A DNA stretch of 64,000 bases from Paenarthrobacter nitroguajacolicus (GCF_029952445.1 NZ_JAQPPK010000014.1:62001-126000), one strand, 5' to 3'. Positions 1 to 10,552 are shown, counted from the stretch's first letter. Program-made: numbers and translations. Notes: a model not told the origin generated them from the letters alone.

Positions 1-368
1 AATTCGATATCCGGACGCCCTCCGCGGGCTCGGCTGCGGGAACCCTGTCCGGCGGCAACCAGCAGAAGGTGGTCATGGCCCGGGAACTGTCCCGGCCACT
101 GCGTTTGTTCATTGCCAGCCAGCCAACCCGTGGCGTGGACGTAGGCTCCATCGAATTCCTGCACAAGCGCATTGTCGCCGAGCGGGATGTTGGAACTCCG
201 GTCATGATCGTTTCCACCGAGCTTGATGAGGTCATTGAGCTCGCAGACAGGATCGCCGTGCTCTACAAGGGCAAACTCGTGGGAATCGTCCCGGCGGGCA
301 CGCCCCGCGACACGCTCGGCTTGATGATGGCCGGCGTCGGCCCGGAAGGAGGCTCCGATGACCAGTAG
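1..368 (+). CDS. Nucleoside/simple-sugar ABC transporter ATPase, 3' end only
   Basis: Carboxy-terminal part of a tandem-domain ABC ATPase; the gene begins before the window and the frame runs from base 3 to the TAG at 366-368. The ABC signature LSGGNQQKVV is read upstream of the first ATG in the window. The following stretch SQPTRGVDVG replaces the usual Walker B/D-loop and STELDEV replaces the switch-His motif. That is typical of the degenerate second nucleotide-binding domain of RbsA/YufO-type ATPases. It overlaps the next gene by 11 bases and heads an operon of two permeases, cdd and deoA, so the substrate is probably a nucleoside. The substrate-binding lipoprotein is expected upstream of the window. 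Confidence 0.9.
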   Translation, partial: FDIRTPSAGSAAGTLSGGNQQKVVMARELSRPLRLFIASQPTRGVDVGSIEFLHKRIVAERDVGTPVMIVSTELDEVIELADRIAVLYKGKLVGIVPAGTPRDTLGLMMAGVGPEGGSDDQ

Positions 369-1707
369 CAGCGAAGGGTCCACCAAGGACCAAACCCCTG
401 AGGAGTCCACTGCGGAAGTACGGGCAGCAGATGTTGCCTTGGATACTGCCGGCGGGACGCTTGAGCCCTCGATCGTGCCGGTATCGTCCCAGAGCGGGGA
501 TACCGGGCACCAACAGGGCAGCCTCATGCGCCGCATCGTGATGGGCAATGGCTTCGTGTCGGTTTTGGCCGTCATTGTGGCGCTCTTCCTCGGTGGCCTC
601 CTGATTGCCAGCACGGATGCCCAGGTAGCCAAAACCGCTGGCTATCTCTTTGCCCGTCCCAGCGACTTCCTGACTGCACTGTGGTCGGCCATGACAGACA
701 GCTACGTTGCACTCTTCCAGGGCTCGGTTTTCAGCCCACGGGAAGGCTTCAAGCCCATCCTCGAGACCATGACGGTTGCCACCCCGCTGATTTGCGCAGG
801 CCTGGGCGTGGCCCTGGCCTTCCGTGCGGGCCTCTTCAACATCGGTGCGCAGGGGCAGATCATCATCAGTGCCACCCTGGCCGCCTACGTCGGCTTCACC
901 TGGCACCTGCCCTTCGGGTTGCACCTTCTCCTGGTGATCATCATGGGCGTCCTCGGCGGTGCCGCCTGGGGTGCGATCGTCGGCATCCTCAAGGCCAGGA
1001 CCGGTGCGCATGAGGTCATCGTGACCATCATGCTGAACTACGTCGCCTTGTTCCTCCTGGACTTCCTCCTGAACACCTCCGCCTTCCGGCGGCCGGGGGA
1101 CAACAGCCCCATCTCTCCGCGTTTGGACGAATCGGCCACCTATCCGGTGCTTATCCCGGGATCCCGGCTCCACCTGGGCTTCCTGGTGGCAATCGCCCTC
1201 ACGTATGGCGTCTGGTGGATGTTGAACCGGTCCACCATCGGCTTTGAGTTCCGCGCCGTCGGCGCCAACCCCATCGCGGCGCGTACAGCCGGAGTGAAGG
1301 TGCCCCGTGCCACCATCCTGGTGATGGCCCTGGCCGGTGCCCTCGCGGCCTTCGGTGGCGTGGCCCAGGTGGCGGGCACGGAAAAGGTACTTACCGGTGG
1401 CGTGGCAGCGCAGATCGGATTCGACTCGATTACTGTCGCCCTGCTTGGCCGCAGCACGCCGTGGGGGACGTTCTTCGCAGGACTGCTGTTCGGCGCGTTC
1501 CGTGCCGGTGCCGTGCAGATGCAGATCCAAACGGGAACGCCCATCGACATCGTGCTGGTGGTCCAGTCCCTGATCGTTCTCTTTATCGCAGCGCCGCCCC
1601 TGATCCGATCGATCTTCCGGTTGGAAAGCAAGAAAAAGAAGAAGAACAAGACACCGAAGGCGGCTCCGGAAGCTGCCCTTGCCAATGCCACCGGAGGTGC
1701 CAAATGA
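358..1707 (+). CDS. ABC transporter permease, nucleoside type (YufP/NupP-like)
   Basis: 449-residue inner membrane permease of the BPD_transp_2 class, forming the channel with the permease encoded next. About 60 residues of acidic, Ser/Thr-rich cytoplasmic leader precede the first membrane segment (around residues 62-85). The conserved segment GLFNIGAQGQ (about residue 158) is the family hallmark. The tail is a Lys-rich run (KKKKKNK) followed by an Ala-rich end. The ATG at 358 overlaps the end of the ATPase gene and follows a GGAGG within it. The stop overlaps the next start as ATGA. The salvage genes downstream suggest nucleoside uptake; the exact substrate is inferred from context. Confidence 0.9.
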   Translation: MTSSSEGSTKDQTPEESTAEVRAADVALDTAGGTLEPSIVPVSSQSGDTGHQQGSLMRRIVMGNGFVSVLAVIVALFLGGLLIASTDAQVAKTAGYLFARPSDFLTALWSAMTDSYVALFQGSVFSPREGFKPILETMTVATPLICAGLGVALAFRAGLFNIGAQGQIIISATLAAYVGFTWHLPFGLHLLLVIIMGVLGGAAWGAIVGILKARTGAHEVIVTIMLNYVALFLLDFLLNTSAFRRPGDNSPISPRLDESATYPVLIPGSRLHLGFLVAIALTYGVWWMLNRSTIGFEFRAVGANPIAARTAGVKVPRATILVMALAGALAAFGGVAQVAGTEKVLTGGVAAQIGFDSITVALLGRSTPWGTFFAGLLFGAFRAGAVQMQIQTGTPIDIVLVVQSLIVLFIAAPPLIRSIFRLESKKKKKNKTPKAAPEAALANATGGAK

Positions 1708-2993
1708 GCGCGACAACCACCGTTCCACGCTCGGGGTCAACGGCCCTTCCTGCGTTCCGACCCTCGCTGAAGGTTCCCGTTTCACTGGGCGTCCTCGCGC
1801 TCATTGCGCTGGTTTTCTTCGGCTTCCTTGGCTCGGACAAGACTGCCGAGATGAAGATCAGCGACGCCGGTGACGCCGTCGCCGTCCCTGCCCTGATGAT
1901 CCCCGGCCAGGTGGGCGGCATTGTCCTCGGCATCTTGCTGCTGGCCATGGCCGCCTACTCGATCTACCGCTGGACGCAGGGAGAAAAGTCGCCGAAGTGG
2001 CTTCCCATTGCCTTTGCCGTGGTGTTTGTTTTCGCCCTTCTGGTGTGGATCGTGGCCGGTGCCCGGCAGCCATCCATATCCCTCGCGGGCCTGGTAGCCG
2101 GTTCAGTGACCCTCGCCGTGCCCCTCGTGTTCGGCTCGCTCTCAGGCGTGCTGTGCGAGCGTGTCGGCGTGGTCAACATCGCCATCGAAGGCCAGCTCCT
2201 GGGCGGCGCGTTTACCGCAGCCCTGGTAGCCACCATGACCGGCAGCCCGTACATCGGCCTCATTGCGGCTGCTGCTGCTGGGGCGGTCGTCTCCATGGTC
2301 CTGGCGGTCTTCAGCATCAAGTACCTCGTCAACCAGATCATCGTCGGCGTGGTGCTCAACGTCCTGGTCTCCGGCCTGACCGGCTTCCTTTACGGCACCC
2401 TCATGGTTCCCAACAAGGAGCAGTTCAACACCCCGGGACGCCTCGATATCCTGCCGATTCCGCTGCTTTCGGACATCCCCATCATTGGGCCCATCCTGTT
2501 CGAGCAGTCCATCGCCGGCTATCTCATGTACATCGCGGTGGCCGTGGTGTGGTTCGGGTTGTTCAAGACCCGCTGGGGCCTGCGTGTCCGCGCTGTCGGC
2601 GAGCACCCGCAGGCTGCCGACACCCTGGGCATCAACGTAAACGCCACCCGCTTCTGGAATGTCACCCTGGGCGGTGCGATCGCCGGTATCGGTGGTGCGG
2701 TGTTCACGCTGGTAACCATCGACTCCTTCACCAAGGACATCTCCGGTGGCCGCGGCTTCATTGCCCTGGCTGCCCTGATCTTTGGCCGCTGGAACCCGAT
2801 CGGCGCGTTCCTGGCGTCGCTGCTCTTCGGTTTTGCCTACAACCTGCAGTCGATCCTGGGCATCATCGGTACCCCGGTGCCCAGCCAGTTCATGGCCATG
2901 CTGCCGTATCTGGTGACCATCTTCGCCGTCGCCGGCCTGGTGGGTAAATCGCGGCCACCGGCGGCGAGCGGCATACCGTACGTGAAGGGTTGA
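1704..2993 (+). CDS. ABC transporter permease, nucleoside type (YufQ/NupQ-like)
   Basis: 429-residue second permease of the same transporter. The start is ATG 1704 in a 4-base ATGA overlap with the first permease; the open frame extends further upstream only because of high GC. The conserved GVVNIAIEGQ segment (about residue 154) matches the GLFNIGAQGQ of its partner, and some 9-10 hydrophobic segments are visible. Translational coupling to the first permease suggests a 1:1 heterodimer. The stop at 2991-2993 lies just before cdd. Confidence 0.9.
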   Translation: MSATTTVPRSGSTALPAFRPSLKVPVSLGVLALIALVFFGFLGSDKTAEMKISDAGDAVAVPALMIPGQVGGIVLGILLLAMAAYSIYRWTQGEKSPKWLPIAFAVVFVFALLVWIVAGARQPSISLAGLVAGSVTLAVPLVFGSLSGVLCERVGVVNIAIEGQLLGGAFTAALVATMTGSPYIGLIAAAAAGAVVSMVLAVFSIKYLVNQIIVGVVLNVLVSGLTGFLYGTLMVPNKEQFNTPGRLDILPIPLLSDIPIIGPILFEQSIAGYLMYIAVAVVWFGLFKTRWGLRVRAVGEHPQAADTLGINVNATRFWNVTLGGAIAGIGGAVFTLVTIDSFTKDISGGRGFIALAALIFGRWNPIGAFLASLLFGFAYNLQSILGIIGTPVPSQFMAMLPYLVTIFAVAGLVGKSRPPAASGIPYVKG

Positions 2994-2995
2994 CG

Positions 2996-3418
2996 ATGCC
3001 GGCACTGGATGAAAAACAGGTCGATTGGACCGCCCTGGAAGAGGCCGCGAAACAGGCCATGCAACGCGCCTACGCCCCGTACTCAAAGTTCCCGGTGGGG
3101 GCTGCGGCCCTCACCGAGGACGGCCGGATCATCAGCGGCTGCAACGTGGAAAACGCCAGCTATGGCCTGACCCTGTGCGCCGAGTGCGCGCTGGTGGGCC
3201 AACTCCACATGACAGGCGGCGGCCGCCTCGCCGCGTTCTATTGCGTGGACGGACAGGGCACCATCCTGATGCCGTGCGGGCGCTGCCGCCAGCTGCTTTA
3301 TGAATTCAGGGCCCCCGGCATGCAGCTCATGACCACCCAAGGCATTAAAACCATGGACCAGGTACTGCCTGACGCCTTCGGTCCTGAAAACCTGGAGGAA
3401 ACACGTGACCAGCACTGA
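2996..3418 (+). CDS. cdd: Cytidine deaminase
   Basis: 140-residue homotetrameric-type cytidine/deoxycytidine deaminase, converting cytidine to uridine in pyrimidine salvage. The zinc site is complete: C61-A-E63 (catalytic Glu) and P-C94-G-R-C97. The CNVENASYG motif (49-57) binds the substrate. ATG 2996 is chosen over the in-frame TTG 2990 because GAAGG (2984-2988) sits at a good distance. The gene follows the permeases directly and overlaps deoA by 14 bases, so imported cytidine can be deaminated and then phosphorolysed. Confidence 0.95.
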   Translation: MPALDEKQVDWTALEEAAKQAMQRAYAPYSKFPVGAAALTEDGRIISGCNVENASYGLTLCAECALVGQLHMTGGGRLAAFYCVDGQGTILMPCGRCRQLLYEFRAPGMQLMTTQGIKTMDQVLPDAFGPENLEETRDQH

Positions 3419-4715
3419 AGCGTTCGACGCCGTCCAGATCATCACCATCAAGCGGGACAAAGGCACGCTCACGCCGGAGCAGATCGACTGGACCATCGAT
3501 GCCTACACCCGGGGCGTCATTGCCGAGGAGCAGATGGCTGCGTTGAACATGGCCATCCTTCTCAACGGCATGGACCGCCAGGAGATCTCGCGCTGGACCT
3601 CCGCGATGATCGCCTCGGGTGAGCGGATGGACTTTTCGTGGCTGACAACGCCCGACGGCGGCAGGAAAGCCACCAGCGACAAGCACTCCACCGGTGGGGT
3701 AGGGGACAAGATCACCCTGCCGCTGGCCCCGTTGGTGGCCGTGTTCGGCGTCGCGGTACCGCAACTGTCCGGACGCGGCCTTGGCCACACGGGCGGCACG
3801 CTGGACAAGCTTGAAGCGATTCCCGGGTGGCGGGCCAACCTGTCCAATGACGAGATCATGGCGCAGCTGCAGGATGTGGGCGCAGTCATTTGTGCGGCCG
3901 GATCCGGGCTGGCTCCGGCCGACAAGAAGCTCTACGCACTGCGTGATGTCACCGGAACGGTGGAGGCGATTCCGCTGATTGCTTCCTCGATCATGAGCAA
4001 GAAGATCGCAGAAGGCACGGGCTCGCTGGTGCTGGACGTCAAGGTTGGTTCGGGCGCCTTCATGAAGGACCAGGCCCGTGCCAAGGAGCTTGCCGAAACC
4101 ATGGTGGCCCTGGGCAAGGATGCCGGCGTGCACACCGTCGCCCTGATCACTGACATGTCCACGCCCCTGGGGTTGACTGCCGGCAACGCGATCGAAGTGG
4201 AGGAGTCGGTGGAAGTCCTCGCCGGCGGTGGTCCGGAAGACGTCGTCGAACTTACCGTCCGGCTGGCCGAAGAGATGCTGGCCGGTGCCGGCGTCCACGA
4301 TGCCGATCCGGCAGCAGCCCTCAAGGATGGCAGGGCCATGGATGTCTGGAACCGGATGATCGAAGCCCAGGGCGGGGATCCAAGGGCGTCGTTGCCGGTC
4401 GCCAGGGAATCCGAGGTTATCTACGCCCCCGCGGATGGCGTGCTGGTTGAACTGGATGCCCTCTCCGTGGGTGTCGCCGCCTGGCGCCTCGGTGCCGGCA
4501 GGGCCCGCAAGGAGGACAAGGTCCAGGCCGGGGCCGGGGTGCGGATGCACGCCAAGCCCGGCGCCCTGGTGAGGGCCGGCGAGCCGCTGATGACGCTCCT
4601 GACGGACACTCCGGAGAAGTTCGAGCGCGCAAAGGAAGCCCTCCAGGATGCAGTGGTCATTGCGCCTGAAGGATCACGTCCTGCCCGTCAGCTAATTATC
4701 AGCCGCGTCGCCTAG
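3405..4715 (+). CDS. deoA: Thymidine/pyrimidine-nucleoside phosphorylase
   Basis: 436-residue cytosolic phosphorylase that splits thymidine, deoxyuridine or uridine with phosphate into base and (deoxy)ribose-1-phosphate. The phosphate-binding motif KHSTGGVGDK is at 93-102 and the family signature SGRGLGHTGGTLDKLE is around 121-136. Length is normal. Start GTG 3405 follows a TGGAGG and lies inside the end of cdd. Whether it is thymidine-specific or a broad pyrimidine phosphorylase cannot be told from the motifs. It is the last gene of the operon, before the hairpin at 4720-4760. Confidence 0.93.
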   Translation: MTSTEAFDAVQIITIKRDKGTLTPEQIDWTIDAYTRGVIAEEQMAALNMAILLNGMDRQEISRWTSAMIASGERMDFSWLTTPDGGRKATSDKHSTGGVGDKITLPLAPLVAVFGVAVPQLSGRGLGHTGGTLDKLEAIPGWRANLSNDEIMAQLQDVGAVICAAGSGLAPADKKLYALRDVTGTVEAIPLIASSIMSKKIAEGTGSLVLDVKVGSGAFMKDQARAKELAETMVALGKDAGVHTVALITDMSTPLGLTAGNAIEVEESVEVLAGGGPEDVVELTVRLAEEMLAGAGVHDADPAAALKDGRAMDVWNRMIEAQGGDPRASLPVARESEVIYAPADGVLVELDALSVGVAAWRLGAGRARKEDKVQAGAGVRMHAKPGALVRAGEPLMTLLTDTPEKFERAKEALQDAVVIAPEGSRPARQLIISRVA

Positions 4716-4719
4716 GCTT

Positions 4720-4760
4720 AAGTGTTCCGGGTTGTCCAGCGGACTGCCCGGAACACTTTT
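4720..4760 (+). terminator. Intrinsic terminator after deoA
   Basis: Perfect 12-bp stem (4720-4731 with 4747-4758), 15-base loop, followed by TT. It closes the nucleoside operon. Confidence 0.8.
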
Positions 4761-4801
4761 CACCCGGCGCCTGTGGGGGAGCCGCCTACCGTAAGGAAAC
4801 C

Positions 4802-5452
4802 GTGCAGGGCATCAACGACTTCATCCTCGCCGCGGCAGAACAGCCGTGGGTGTTGTTCCTGGTGCTTGCCTGCTGCTTGATCGATGGCTTTTTTCCCCCG
4901 ATACCCAGCGAGTCCGTGGTGGTGGGCCTGAGCGCGGTCTCTGGAAGCAGCGGTTCGCCAAACATCTGGTTGCTGGGCCTGATGGCTGCCCTTGGAGCCT
5001 TCTCCGGGGACAACATCGCCTACATCATCGGCAGCCGAATCGGCACGCAGCGCTGGCGCTGGATGCGCCGGCCACGGATGCAAGGCGCCTTCCACTGGGC
5101 AGGCAAGGAACTACGACGCCGGGCGGCCTCGCTCATCATGGTGGCAAGGTTCATCCCCATTGGCAGGGTGGCAGTGAACCTGACCGCTGGAGCCACCCAT
5201 TTCAACCACCGCCGCTTTGTGTTGCTGACGGCAGTCTCGGCCATCCTCTGGGCAACATATTCGGTGGTGCTGGGATACTTTTTCGGCGTCTGGTTCGAGC
5301 ACAACCACTTGCTCGGTGCCGTCATAGCGATTGTGGTGGCCGTGATCCTCGGCGTCATCATTGACCGCATCATCAGCAGGGTGCGCGGTTCCGTGCCCCT
5401 GGATCCCAAAAACATTCCCGAACAGGACGCTCCGCCTCCACCCACGGTATGA
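4802..5452 (+). CDS. DedA family membrane protein (first copy)
   Basis: 216-residue polytopic membrane protein of the DedA/SNARE-associated (VTT) family, linked to undecaprenyl phosphate or phospholipid flipping and envelope homeostasis. Visible family motifs: a proline-rich re-entrant segment FFPPIPSE (about residues 31-38), the GDNIAYIIG stretch, and RFIPIGRVAVN (about 117-127), carrying the conserved RF.P.GR. GTG 4802 follows an AAGGA. The gene is followed 174 bases later by a paralogue in the same direction. The short C-terminal tail is polar and proline-rich. Confidence 0.9.
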   Translation: MQGINDFILAAAEQPWVLFLVLACCLIDGFFPPIPSESVVVGLSAVSGSSGSPNIWLLGLMAALGAFSGDNIAYIIGSRIGTQRWRWMRRPRMQGAFHWAGKELRRRAASLIMVARFIPIGRVAVNLTAGATHFNHRRFVLLTAVSAILWATYSVVLGYFFGVWFEHNHLLGAVIAIVVAVILGVIIDRIISRVRGSVPLDPKNIPEQDAPPPPTV

Positions 5453-5626
5453 CGCTGATGGCCTCCCAAGATCAGTCCGCCGGTTGACGCCCCTGGAAAG
5501 CCGGACCGATAGCGTTAAGCGTGTGATCCCAAGGCTGGGGCGTAGCGAACGACGTCCCGGCCGTGGGACACTAAGAGCGACTTCGGTCACACTGTCAAGT
5601 CATATTCATCTAGGAGCTACCGCCGC

Positions 5627-6328
5627 GTGGAGTTTTTGAACCAAATGCTCGAGCATGCAGCCGGGCAGCCCTGGATATATCCGGTCCTCCTGGTCTTCTT
5701 CTTCATTGACGGATTCGCCACTATCCTCCCCAGCGAAACGGCCATCGTGGGCCTCTCGGCGCTGTCCCTTCACAGCGGAGAGCCCAACCTCTGGATCCTG
5801 GGGGCAACCGCCCTGGTAGGAGCCATGGCGGGCGACAACATGGCGTACATGCTCGGCCGCAAGATCGGCCTGACGCGCTGGAAGTGGATGCGGCGCCCCA
5901 AGGTGCAGAAGATGTTCGCGTGGGCCCAGTACGAACTGGACAAGCGCGGCGCCGTACTCATCTTCACGGCCCGTTACATCCCGTGGGGTCGTGTGGCGGT
6001 CAACTACGTTGCCGGGCAGACCGGATTCCGGCACCGGACCTTCTTCTTGCTGGACGCTTTTGCCTGCGTCACCTGGGTGGCCTATTCCATCGGAATCGGC
6101 CTGCTTGCCGGGCAGTGGGTCCACAACAATCCGCTCCTGGGCGTGGGTATTGCTGTTGCCTTCGCTGTGGTGCTGGGCATCGTGGTGGATCATGCGCTCC
6201 GCTGGTGGCACAAATACCTCGAGAAAAAGGACCACTCCAAGGAAGCCGCCGCAGCAGCGGAGGCACCCACGGCGGAAAAGTCCCAAAAGGCGATTGTCGG
6301 CGTCGACCGTTCCAAGCCTGCTGGCTAA
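5627..6328 (+). CDS. DedA family membrane protein (second copy)
   Basis: 233-residue paralogue of the preceding gene, with the same order of motifs: FFIDGFATILPSE near the start, GDNMAYMLGR, RYIPWGRVAVNY, and a final membrane helix followed by a charged, Ala/Glu/Lys-rich cytoplasmic tail. GTG 5627 follows TAGGAG. The re-entrant loop has ILPSE where copy 1 has PIPSE, so the two copies have diverged at a position the family uses for lipid handling. Tandem duplication with divergence is the simplest reading. Confidence 0.9.
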   Translation: MEFLNQMLEHAAGQPWIYPVLLVFFFIDGFATILPSETAIVGLSALSLHSGEPNLWILGATALVGAMAGDNMAYMLGRKIGLTRWKWMRRPKVQKMFAWAQYELDKRGAVLIFTARYIPWGRVAVNYVAGQTGFRHRTFFLLDAFACVTWVAYSIGIGLLAGQWVHNNPLLGVGIAVAFAVVLGIVVDHALRWWHKYLEKKDHSKEAAAAAEAPTAEKSQKAIVGVDRSKPAG

Positions 6329-6344
6329 GGTCCGGCCGTCCCCC

Positions 6345-6350
6345 TACTCT
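6345..6350 (+). promoter_or_regulatory. -10 box TACTCT for leaderless adenosine deaminase mRNA
   Basis: TACTCT lies exactly 12 to 7 bases before GTG 6357, which has no Shine-Dalgarno, so transcription should start at the start codon. The box sits inside a 6-bp hairpin (CCTACT/AGTAGG). Confidence 0.6.
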
Positions 6351-6356
6351 TAGTAG

Positions 6357-7499
6357 GTGACTGAGCCCATACTTGACGCCGCCCCTGCCCTCGACTTCGA
6401 TCTGAAGAGCCTGCCCAAGGTTTCCCTTCATGACCACCTGGATGGGGGCCTTCGCCCCGCCACCATCATTGAACTGGCCCAGGAAGTTGGCCACACGCTG
6501 CCTTCCACCGACGCCGTTGCCCTCGGTGAGTGGTTCCGCGATTCCGCCGACTCCGGCTCGCTGGTCCGCTACCTCGAAACGTTCGACCACACCATCGCCG
6601 TCATGCAGACCAAGGAAGGCCTGTTCCGGGTCGCCAAGGAATTCGTGGAAGACCTGGCAGAAGACGGCGTGGTGTACGGCGAAGTCCGCTGGGCGCCGGA
6701 GCAGCACCTCCAGAAGGGCCTGAGCCTGGATGAGGTTGTGGAGGCCGTCCAGACCGGTCTCGAAGCGGGCGTGGACGCTGCGGAAGAGCGCGGCCAGCAG
6801 ATTCAGGTGGGCCAGCTCATCACCGCCATGCGCCACGCGGACCGTGGCCAGGAGATCGCGGAACTCGCCGTCCGCCACCGGGCCAACGGCGCCGTTGGCT
6901 TCGACATCGCCGGAGCCGAGGACGGCTTCCTGCCCTCGCGCTTCAAGGACGCCTTCACCTACCTTGCCGAGAACAACTTCCCCGCCACCGTTCACGCCGG
7001 TGAGGCGGCTGGCCTGGAAAGCATCCAGTCCGCTCTGGTGGACGGCCGCGCACTGCGCCTGGGCCACGGCGTTCGGATTGCCGAGGACATCTCGGTGGAG
7101 TTCGAGGACAACTCGGACGACGACGGCGAAGACACGGTTGGCATGGTGACCATCGGCAGCGTGGCTGCCTGGGTCCGCGACCGCGGCATCGCGTTGGAGA
7201 TCTGCCCGTCGTCCAACCTCCAGACAGGCGCCATTTCCGGCTTCGGTGACGGCATTGAAAGCCACCCGGTGGACATGCTCTTCCAGTTGGGCTTCAACGT
7301 GACCATCAATACTGACAACCGCCTCATGAGTGGCGTCACCCTGACGGACGAGTTCGAGCTCCTGGTGGAGACTTTCGACTACGATCTCGACGACCTGCTG
7401 GAACTGACGCTCAACGCAGCGGAGGCAGCCTTCCTTCCGCTGGATGAACGCGAAGCGTTGGTGGAGTACATCAATGACGCCTACGCCAACCTCGGCTAA
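6357..7499 (+). CDS. add: Adenosine deaminase
   Basis: 380-residue zinc hydrolase deaminating adenosine (and deoxyadenosine) to inosine in purine salvage. Metal ligands are visible in HDHLD (H25, H27), HAGEAAG (about 213-219), RLGHGVRI and the terminal TDN (about D320); ICPSSNLQTG is the usual substrate-side motif. Length is normal for the actinobacterial add type. GTG 6357 has no Shine-Dalgarno and appears leaderless. A purine salvage gene close to the nucleoside transporter operon supports import of nucleosides of both classes. Confidence 0.93.
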   Translation: MTEPILDAAPALDFDLKSLPKVSLHDHLDGGLRPATIIELAQEVGHTLPSTDAVALGEWFRDSADSGSLVRYLETFDHTIAVMQTKEGLFRVAKEFVEDLAEDGVVYGEVRWAPEQHLQKGLSLDEVVEAVQTGLEAGVDAAEERGQQIQVGQLITAMRHADRGQEIAELAVRHRANGAVGFDIAGAEDGFLPSRFKDAFTYLAENNFPATVHAGEAAGLESIQSALVDGRALRLGHGVRIAEDISVEFEDNSDDDGEDTVGMVTIGSVAAWVRDRGIALEICPSSNLQTGAISGFGDGIESHPVDMLFQLGFNVTINTDNRLMSGVTLTDEFELLVETFDYDLDDLLELTLNAAEAAFLPLDEREALVEYINDAYANLG

Positions 7500-8214
7500 C
7501 GGTTCCAGCCTGCCAAAGCTGCATGGGCCCACAGCAGCCGGGGTACCCGGCCGAGCTTGCGAGGTCGGGGAGCTGCTGGGGACCATTGCCGCACTGCGTG
7601 AGCACTGCCCCTGGATGGGTGCACTGACCCATGAGTCCTTGGTGGAGTACTTGATCGAGGAAGCCTACGAGGTAGTGGACTCGATCGAGTCCGGTGCCGT
7701 TGACGACGAACTCCGTGGCGAGCTGGGTGATGTGCTGCTTCAGGTAGTGCTTCATGCCCGGCTCGCCGAGGAGCGCGGCAGCTTCGACTTTGAGGCTGTC
7801 GCCCGGGACATCAATGCCAAGATGGTCCGGCGCAACCGCCATGTCTTCAAGGCCGACGGTTCCCTGCAGGAAAGCTTCCCGGCCAGCGTCGAGGAAATCA
7901 TCCTCAAGTGGGATGCCGCCAAACGAGCCGAGAAGCCGGAGCGGAAAGATCCTTTCGAGGGCATTCCGCCGCACCTTCCTGCGTTGGCGGCGGCGCAAAA
8001 GTCGTTGGAACGGGCGGCCCGTGCGGGCCTTGCCGCTGACCCCCAAAGCCGCACGGCCGCCGTCGGAATTCCTGTCATCCCTGCTTCGGAAGAGGAGCTC
8101 GGTGAGCTGTTGATGGCAGTTGTCGCCGGGGCCCGGGAGCAGGGACTCGACGCAGAACGGGCCCTCCGGGCTGCTGTTCGATCGTTTCAGAACAGCAAGA
8201 GCCGGCCTTCATGA
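7474..8214 (+). CDS. mazG: MazG family nucleoside triphosphate pyrophosphohydrolase
   Basis: 246-residue enzyme hydrolysing NTPs or dNTPs to NMP and PPi, probably a house-cleaning role against damaged nucleotides. One MazG domain is visible (about residues 27-115): CPW, the EEAYEVVDSIES metal-binding helix and ELGDVLLQVVLHA. E. coli MazG has two domains; here the C-terminal half is a divergent helical region. ATG 7474 is preceded by GGTGGAG at 7 bases and overlaps the end of add by 26 bases. Upstream of eno, mazG is a position I recall from mycobacteria. Confidence 0.87.
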   Translation: MTPTPTSANGSSLPKLHGPTAAGVPGRACEVGELLGTIAALREHCPWMGALTHESLVEYLIEEAYEVVDSIESGAVDDELRGELGDVLLQVVLHARLAEERGSFDFEAVARDINAKMVRRNRHVFKADGSLQESFPASVEEIILKWDAAKRAEKPERKDPFEGIPPHLPALAAAQKSLERAARAGLAADPQSRTAAVGIPVIPASEEELGELLMAVVAGAREQGLDAERALRAAVRSFQNSKSRPS

Positions 8215-8246
8215 CGTGAAAGGTTGGAAGTCGTTCCGTAACCTGA

Positions 8247-9611
<1,365 letters not shown>

Positions 9612-9630
9612 CCTTCAGCGAAAACAGCTG

Positions 9631-9673
9631 ACCGGTGGCTATGGTGGAAAGACCATGGCCACCGGTTCTGTTT
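9631..9673 (+). terminator. Terminator hairpin after eno
   Basis: 15-bp stem (9631-9645 with 9652-9666; one G-T pair) with a GGAAAG loop, followed by a weak T-rich tail. Likely attenuates transcription from eno into the next gene. Confidence 0.65.
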
Positions 9674-9743
9674 AAGGCTGGCCAGGTTCGAAAGCAAGCG
9701 CTGCAAACCCCGCCAGGCAAGCACCGGGCATTACAGGAGTGTC

Positions 9744-10484
9744 ATGGCCACCCGTCGACCAAAAGTACCCAGGGCCGACGCCCTTGGCCGTCCTGCAGGC
9801 GCAGGCCGTCCTGCCGGGACGCCCGCTTCCGGCCGTCCCTCCTCCCAGGCTTCCGCGGACGCCGACATCATCACGTTGGGTGCCACGCGCAGCAGTGATA
9901 CTCCGTCGACTAAATCGTCGACTAAACCGTCGACGACGGCGGGCGGCACCTCAGTGCCCGGGCAAGGCGGCAAAGCCGCGACGGGTGCCACGAAGGCAAG
10001 TGGCAACAAAAGTGGGTCCGCAAGCAAGGGCGGCTCCGCGGGTAAGCCACGCTCGACGCGCCCGGGGGACAGGGACTCCGACAACCTCGATCCCGTGCCT
10101 GCAAAAGCTTTTTCGGGCCGGATGCTGGCCCTTGCCGTCGTGATGATTGCCATCACTATCCTTTTGGCACCCACAGTGAAGATTTTCCTGGAAAAGCGCG
10201 CCGAAATCTCCGCCTTGGAGGCCGAGATAGCCAGCCGGAAAGCCGAGCAAACGGAGCTGAACAAGCAGATCTCCCGGTGGCAGGATCCCAACTATGTGAA
10301 ACAGCAGGCCCGAGACCGCATTAACATGGTTATGCCGGGTGAAACGGGCTACTGGGTGTTTGGCGGGGAAGATGCCGCCGGCACGCCGGGTGGCCGCACC
10401 GGCTCCGGATCAACTGCAAACCCGGAGAATCTGCCGTGGGTGGATGCTCTCTGGGAGTCCATCAGACGATCGGCAACTGACTAG
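9744..10484 (+). CDS. FtsB/DivIC family septum formation initiator
   Basis: 246-residue bitopic membrane protein of the divisome, predicted to join FtsL and FtsQ. About 120 disordered Ser/Thr/Gly/Lys-rich cytoplasmic residues come first, then one membrane helix (about 126-145), then a coiled coil (about 150-185), then the motif DPNYVKQQARDRINMVMPGE that marks the DivIC family, and a short tail. ATG 9744 follows CAGGAG. The long disordered N-terminus is usual for Micrococcales members. It sits after eno and before DUF501 and ppx, the standard actinobacterial order. Confidence 0.9.
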   Translation: MATRRPKVPRADALGRPAGAGRPAGTPASGRPSSQASADADIITLGATRSSDTPSTKSSTKPSTTAGGTSVPGQGGKAATGATKASGNKSGSASKGGSAGKPRSTRPGDRDSDNLDPVPAKAFSGRMLALAVVMIAITILLAPTVKIFLEKRAEISALEAEIASRKAEQTELNKQISRWQDPNYVKQQARDRINMVMPGETGYWVFGGEDAAGTPGGRTGSGSTANPENLPWVDALWESIRRSATD

Positions 10485-10552
10485 ACGCGGCGCCCACCGC
10501 CGTCGTGTCCGCATGGGACACGGCAAAAAGGGCAGGAAGGTTGGCAGCGCAA

